Shown here: piece after piece, positions 58,364-64,000 of the stretch
Numbering within the stretch: the first letter of the stretch is position 1
Layout: each line of letters begins with the position of its first letter
NCBI RefSeq assembly: GCF_036373705.1
Contig: NW_027102722.1
Location: 1-64,000 of the forward strand
Direction of reading: 5' to 3'
DNA: 64,000 nt
DNA from: Amia ocellicauda
Lineage: Eukaryota > Chordata > Actinopteri > Amiiformes > Amiidae
The notes under the pieces: generated by a model
Told to the model about the DNA's origin: nothing
Seen by the model: only the letters and a program-made list of their open reading frames with translations
The model's database searches: none
Made by a program: the position numbers and the translations under genes

Positions 58364-59377
58364 GCACTGTTCCTTATAGTCTGTCAGATCAATAGGTGAT
58401 TGGTTCTTGAGTTCTTGAGATTGGATTTCGGTTTCAGCCCCCAGTGTCCTAATGGAGGGGGGCTTGATTTATGACTGATGTCAATCCATGCCATCTTTTG
58501 GACATGCCGGTTGGCCCGGGTTCGTAGCTCTATGTCGGGATTTCGGCTCTCGTCCACTTCAAAGAGTTTTTATCACCTACAGGCCCCTTTCTCCAGACAT
58601 CTCATAGCAGGATTCAACCTATTTGGCCTCTTCTCGGTGCCATCCTCCCCAAAACTGTCACTTTGATGCAAACCAGTTCCAAGCTGATGAGCAAAGGAAA
58701 TCTGATAACTTTGGGGGTGGAGAGGTCTTCTTTAGATCAGTGCTTCAGCTCAGAGCCCGAATGCTCTTATCAAAATACACCCAACATAACGCTACACAGT
58801 GGAACTGCAAGGCAATTGATTAAAGGGACATGTGGTGAATTCCTTTTTATCTTTATACTGTTGTTGGATGTCTCCTGTTCCTCTAAGTCTCATTTGGCCT
58901 TGGTTTTCCCCCTCTGTGTTGAATAATCGGGCTCTAAATAGCCCCGGCGTTTCTCCTGCAGTTCTTCGTTCTTTCCACTGCTAGCGCTGCCTTTGTGCAG
59001 CTTGTTATAGGATATTGTGAACTGAACCTATTTTGCTGTGAATTTATATTTACTGCGAATAGTTTATTGTGGCTGGTCTTGGTCTGTCTGCACTAAATAA
59101 ATGGTTTGTATCAAGGGATTATTTAGTTTGTCTGTGTACTTTTTTACTTAACCACTAAGGGCCACTCCTTGCACTTCACACATTTGCCCTTTTAATTACT
59201 CCCTTACTGACATACTTTAACATGCAATGTGCGTGTGATAATAGTTTTAGCAGCCTGTTGCCATTCAGGTGAGACAATACCTAGTTAATCCTTTTTTTTT
59301 TTTTCATGTTGGTGCGCCGCGAAGGTTTTTGGTCTCAGCAAAGTGTGCCGTGGCATTACAATGCTTGGGAACCACTG
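56706..59377. mobile_element. Non-autonomous hAT with nested solo LTR (units 13-14)
   Basis: Complete, GCTTGGCT on both sides; 2672 bp. Nearly identical to 18197-20863 from the LTR onward. Confidence 0.88.
56944..58796 (-). mobile_element. Solo LTR inside hAT (units 13-14)
   Basis: 1853 bp between CAGT copies; shares with 18435-20281 marks such as TTTTGGACATGCC and TTTGTCCGAGAAC. Confidence 0.9.
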
Positions 59378-59864
59378 GCTTGGCTTGTTGGGCATCCAGG
59401 TATGCACTGAGATTACGATCGGCACGATGATTGTCGTTCTCAGGAGAATTGTGTTTCTTTGCTGATCACGTTCTCTGTCGCTTTTTACACAGTTCTTACA
59501 AGTGGCACATTGGGGATGAGGAGCATAGCATGCTGACACGCATAGCTGTGGACTTCTGCATGGCATGGGGCCACAGGTCATTCCAAGTATTTCAAGACGC
59601 CTGCAAATGTGTGGACACGTTGTGTTGGCCCAACCCTCACAGATTGTGCCAAGTCAAGTAGAGATGCATGTTGTGCTGTTCTAAAGTGACACGTCGTCAA
59701 CGGCAAAAACATCTCTCAGAGTTCCTGGCTTGACTTGCCCAGGCTGGATATTTGCCGAAAGAAGCAAAGAGGACTAGACACCTTGCCTAGACGCAACTGC
59801 ATATTTCATTGTCACCTGGAAGGCCATCCAGGCTTTTCACCATCATGGCCCTCAGTCAACAAGG

Positions 59865-59937
59865 CGCCCGAACAGGGACTCAAACCCTGGACCCTCAGAT
59901 TAAAAGTCTGATGCCCTCCTGGCTGAGCTACCCGAGC
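59865..59937 (-). pseudogene. tRNA-Lys(TTT)-derived, unit 14, degenerate
   Basis: Base-for-base the same as 21371-21443, with the same D-arm and T-loop changes. Confidence 0.8.
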
Positions 59938-60156
59938 TTCAGTGAAGTGCTTCATGATTGTTCCAGACCGCTTTCTGGCCGGTTTAGAAAACTGGGCTCA
60001 GGGTGAAAAGGGTCACATGCATATGAGATGTTTGGGCAATGCGAGTTCTCCACAGCAAATCCAAATTTCCGGTGTTTTCTCCTTGTCCTCCTGCAATTCC
60101 AATGGCTTGACATTTGGGAGCTCGTCCAAAACCGATGTCAAACCATAATCACGCCT

Positions 60157-60245
60157 TCCTTCGAGCCGGAATTGAACCAGCGACCTAAGGATGCCCGCAG
60201 CCTGAAACCTCCAGTCCTCCGCTCCACCAGCTGAGCTATCAAAGG
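60157..60245 (-). tRNA. tRNA-Tyr-like with GGA anticodon, unit 14
   Basis: Second copy of the GTA-to-GGA variant, same sequence as 21679-21767. Confidence 0.75.
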
Positions 60246-60315
60246 GAAGCTTCTCACCGTCTTCCCCTGGCAGTCTCAGTGGCCGTGCAAAGCCAAGAAG
60301 CACCGTGGCTTGGCT

Positions 60316-61944
60316 CAGTGGTTTTCAACCCGTGTGCCGTGAGGACTACCCAATTGTGTCGTGAGATTTTTATCCCCTGAAAAATATTATGTCATTTTGT
60401 TTGGTCAACTTCATAAATCTTGTATCAAATCAAACTTATTCAAATGTGTGAAAATATTACATTTATACATCACCTGTAGAAAGCGTTTCATAACTGAAAT
60501 GTTGTGTTTGCCGGACTGAACGCACACCTACACTGAGTTGCAGTGCTATCAGTTGTATCGTAAGGTACACTTAAAAATTTCAATTTAAGAAGTGAATTTA
60601 TAGTATCACCTTATCACGAATCCTGGAATCTTGTAGAACTCAATTTCTGTAATAATTGGACACAGACACCAATTCCAAAGATATAAATTGTTAAATTTAT
60701 TCAAAAACAAAGACTAAATGTAGCACTACACTAATTATACAAAAGGGAAAAGCTAATCAAAATTCAACTCTAGATCAACAAATCAAAGACAAATCACTTC
60801 CGTGACCAAATCAAAGACCATGGGATCGCATATGATTACACACAAATCGTTAAACAAAAAAGGTTATAAACACATTAACTACAATACCGGTTAGTAAGAC
60901 GAAGGTGAGTCTCTCGTTAGTATTGTTAGTCAGACATTAAATAACTACGCAGGTTAGTATTTATGTCAGGTAACTTCTCGTTATATATATATCTGTCTCA
61001 TTTACGTTTAGGTGCCGAGAAAGATCCTATCGTTACTTGTTACCACAATTTCCCTTAACTGATTATTATTCAATGATCAAGGATAGGCAGGGCCACCAAT
61101 AATCTAACGTCTATTGACTTGTGTCAATTTCAGACTAAACAGTTAAACAGGAATGAGAAGATATTTCTCGGGGTTGACAGATTTTATTTCTAAAATTATC
61201 AACAAAACAGTTTAATGCAACACACATTTATATTTAAGAAAACGAAATGATATTACACATTCTAGAGTTTTGAATCACAGAATAACATTTCTAATTGATT
61301 TCTCAAATGTCATGAATCATGAACTCCAAACTGTTAAACTTATCTGAACTTCGTCGCAGAGAGGCCTCTCTGTCTTCGGGCTCAGATCACAGCACACGGC
61401 ACATGGTCCGTGTGGTTTGGAACAAAGGCAGTGCGGTTCGGCTTTGTCCAAGAACTTCCACTCAGTCGATGCACCTGGAAATTGGGGTTTCGCGAAATTA
61501 GAGTCTTTTCCAAACAGATTTTCCACTGGTTTGAAGGCTCCAAGGTTGTGCACAAAATCTTCTTTGTAAGCAGGGTTCCACCGTAGTTACTTGAAGACAA
61601 AGTCTTTGAGGAAAGCAGAGCCCTGTTCGTTCCAAGGGTCAAGTTTCTTAAGACTCAAATAGCTATTTAAATGACTGAACACTTTCATATACATTCGACT
61701 TACTCAATTGTCCAGCTGTAAAACTCCACTGATCAGGTGGGCACAGGCGGGCATGCGCAGTCTGTAAAGTTCTTTCTTTAATATAGTCCTTTAATAGAAT
61801 TCTTCGTACGGCTCAATCTCCTTCTCCCAGTTTAACTCTTCTGTTGCCGGCAAAGACTTGGTTGGTTTCTGGTTCCGGTTCGGGCAACAGAGCTACAGGT
61901 TGAGCTGTGGCAGCGAGTTACTGGTTCAGGTGAGAGAGAAATAG

Positions 61945-62005
<61 letters not shown>

Positions 62006-63019
62006 GCACTGTTCCTTATAGTCTGTCAGATCAATAGGTGATTGGTTCTTGAGTTCTTGAGATTGGATTTCGGTTTCAGCCCCCAGTGTCCTAATGGAGG
62101 GGGGCTTGATTTATGACTGATGTCAATCCATGCCATCTTTTGGAAATGCCGGTTGGCCCGGGTTCGTAGCTCTATGTCGGGATTTCGGCTCTCGTCCACT
62201 TCAAAGAGTTTTTATCACCTACAGGCCCCTTTCTCCAGACATCTCATAGCAGGATTCAACCTATTTGGCCTCTTCTCGGTGCCATCCTCCCCAAAACTGT
62301 CACTTTGATGCAAACCAGTTCCAAGCTGATGAGCAAAGGAAATCTGATAACTTTGGGGGTGGAGAGGTCTTCTTTAGATCAGTGCTTCAGCTCAGAGCCC
62401 GAATGCTCTTATCAAAATAAACCCAACATAACGCTACACAGTGGAACTGCAAGGCAATTGATTAAAGGGACATGTGGTGAATTCCTTTTTATCTTTATAC
62501 TGTTGTTGGATGTCTCCTGTTCCTCTAAGTCTCATTTGGCCTTGGTTTTCCCCCTCTGTGTTGAATAATCGGGCTCTAAATAGCCCCGGCGTTTCTCCTG
62601 CAGTTCTTCGTTCTTTCCACTGCTAGCGCTGCCTTTGTGCAGCTTGTTATAGGATATTGTGAACTGAACCTATTTTGCTGTGAATTTATATTTACTGCGA
62701 ATAGTTTATTGTGGCTGGTCTTGGTCTGTCTGCACTAAATAAATGATTTGTATCAAGGGATTATTTAGTTTGTCTGTGTACTTTTTTACCTAACCACTAA
62801 GGTCCACTCCTTGCACTTCACACATTTGCCCTTTTAATTACTCCCTTACTGACATACTTTAACATGCAATGTGCGTGTGATAATAGTTTTAGCAGCCTGT
62901 TGCCATTCAGGTGAGACAATACCTAGTAAATCCTTTTTTTTTTTTTCATGTTGGTGCGCCGCGAAGGTTTTTGGTCTCAGCAAAGTGTGCCGTGGCATTA
63001 CAACGCTTGGGAACCACTG
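60316..63019. mobile_element. Non-autonomous hAT with nested solo LTR (units 14-15)
   Basis: Complete; counterpart of 21838-24546 (2704 and 2709 bp). Confidence 0.88.
60554..62438 (-). mobile_element. Solo LTR inside hAT (units 14-15)
   Basis: 1885 bp between CAGT copies, with the long (GA)n. Confidence 0.9.
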
Positions 63020-63526
63020 GCTTGGCTTGTTGGGCATCCAGGTATGCACTGAGATTACGATCGGCACGATGATTGTCGTTCTCAGGAGAATTGTGTTTCT
63101 TTGCTGATCACGTTCTCTGTCGCTTTTTACACAGTTCTTACAAGTGGCACATTGGGGATGAAGAGCAGAGCATGCTGACACGCATAGCTGTGGACTTCTG
63201 CATGGCATGGGGCCACAGGTCATTCCAAGTATTTCAAGACGCCTGCAAATGTGTGGACACGTTGTGTTGGCCCAACCCTCACAGATTGTGCCAAGTCAAG
63301 TAGAGATGCATGTTGTGCTGTTCTAAAGTGACACGTCGTCAACAGCAAAAACATCTCTCAGAGTTCCTGGCTTGACTTGCCTCTGGAAGACAACACTTGC
63401 CCAGGCTGGATATTTGCCGAAAGAAGCAAAGAGGACTAGACACCTTGCCTAGACGCAACTGCATATTTCATTGTCACCTGGAAGGCCATCCAGGCTTTTC
63501 ACCATCATGGCCCTCGGTCAACAAGG

Positions 63527-63580
63527 CGCCCGAACAGGGACTCGAACCCTGGACCCTCAGATTAAAAGTCTGATGCTCTA
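63527..63580 (-). pseudogene. Truncated tRNA-Lys, unit 15
   Basis: Same fusion junction; the last tRNA sequence before the window ends. Confidence 0.9.
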
Positions 63581-64000
63581 ACACACAAATCGTTAAACAA
63601 AAAAGGTTATAAACACATTAACTACAATACCGGTTAGTAAGACGAAGGTGAGTCTCTCGTTAGTATTGTTAGTCAGACATTAAATAACTACGCAGGTTAG
63701 TATTTATGTCAGGTAACTTCTCGTTATATATATATCAGTCTCATTTACGTTTAGGTGCCGAGAAAGATCCTATCGTTACTTGTTACCACAATTTCCCTTA
63801 ACTGATTATTATTCAATGATCATGGATAGGCAGGGACACCAATTATCTAACGTCTATTGACTTGTGTCAATTTCAGACTAAACAGTTAAACAGGAATGAG
63901 AAGATATTTCTCGGGGTTGACAGATTTTATTTCTAAAATTATCAACAAAACAGTTTAATGCAACACACATTTATATTTAAGAAAACTAAATGATATTACA
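63581..64000 (-). mobile_element. LTR portion, running off the window
   Basis: Starts ACACACAAATCGTTAAAC like the other short units and matches 25108-25527, including the shared GGGACACCAATTATC. Confidence 0.88.

Larger units (their letters stand above)
16517..64000. repeat. tRNA/hAT/LTR megasatellite, 15 units, continues beyond window
   Basis: Right ends of the embedded hAT mark the units: 17238, 20863, 24546, 27271, 30932, 33638, 36364, 39071, 43024, 45627, 49272, 52288, 55998, 59377, 63019. Spacings run from 2603 to 3953 bases. Order in a full unit, left to right: about 500 bp of spacer (begins TGTTGGGCATCCAGGTATGC), tRNA-Lys (minus), about 220 bp, tRNA-Tyr (minus), about 70 bp, then hAT with the nested solo LTR. 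In seven units the block from the middle of tRNA-Lys to about 330 bp inside the LTR is deleted. The open frames that repeat here (for example at 17292, 20917, 24600) recur because the DNA recurs; none has recognisable protein motifs. Copies differ by scattered substitutions and indels, which argues against a pure assembly artefact. Confidence 0.9.

Noticed and set aside
16517-64000. Recurring open frames of 60-105 codons in the array (for example 17292, 20750 minus, 19198 minus)
   Set aside because: They recur because the DNA is tandemly repeated. They overlap tRNA flanks, hAT termini or LTR, change length with small indels, and have no recognisable domain.
16517-64000. CRISPR-like regular repetition
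   Set aside because: The repeats are kilobase units with transposon ends and eukaryotic tRNAs; no short palindromic repeats with unique spacers.

Overview
The window looks like gene-poor, repeat-rich nuclear DNA of a vertebrate, most likely a ray-finned fish; the species cannot be told from the sequence. Reasons: a CR1-type LINE tail with TTCTTATG repeats, several Tc1/mariner and hAT DNA transposons, a Tx1-type LINE, long (CA)n/(CT)n/(GACA)n microsatellites, and vertebrate 5S rRNA, U5, U6, tRNA-Lys and intron-bearing tRNA-Tyr sequences. I found no convincing intact protein-coding gene. Nearly all long open frames in the right three quarters are chance frames inside tandem repeats.

Layout. 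1-5.1 kb: CR1 LINE 3' end, microsatellites, a 2.3-kb Tc1/mariner-type element with a probable nested solo LTR, and pieces of two other Tc1 families rearranged by an inversion inside microsatellite DNA. 5.1-5.2 kb: a U5 snRNA-like sequence with an Sm site. 5.6-6.0 kb: a fragment of a long LTR. 6.2-8.35 kb: a multi-exon BEN-domain gene relic whose BEN domain runs into an antisense Tx1 LINE fragment. 10.3-12.7 kb: a Tc1 transposase relic interrupted by a 1.9-kb LTR followed by a primer-binding-site-like motif. 12.7-15.5 kb: nine tandem 5S rRNA copies (about 330-bp unit, last one cut short). 16.2 kb: a U6 snRNA-like sequence.

16.5-64 kb (end of window): a megasatellite of fifteen units, about 2.6-4.0 kb each. 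The ancestral cargo is a tRNA-Lys(TTT) and an intron-containing tRNA-Tyr(GTA), both on the minus strand. A non-autonomous hAT element sits between successive tRNA pairs, with an 8-bp target duplication GCTTGGCT, and inside the hAT lies a 1.85-kb solo LTR with a 4-bp duplication CAGT. Since all units share these insertions at the same sites, the insertions came before the amplification. About half the units are a shortened form in which half of tRNA-Lys is fused directly to the middle of the LTR.

The common theme is small structured RNA genes (5S, U5, U6, tRNA-Lys, tRNA-Tyr) amplified or scattered among transposons. The most unusual points are the tRNA/hAT/LTR megasatellite itself, tRNA copies with altered anticodons (Tyr GTA to GGA; Lys TTT to TTC), and paired changes that keep stems intact in the 5S, U5 and U6 variants. 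All calls come from reading the sequence by eye; no database search or folding programme was run.
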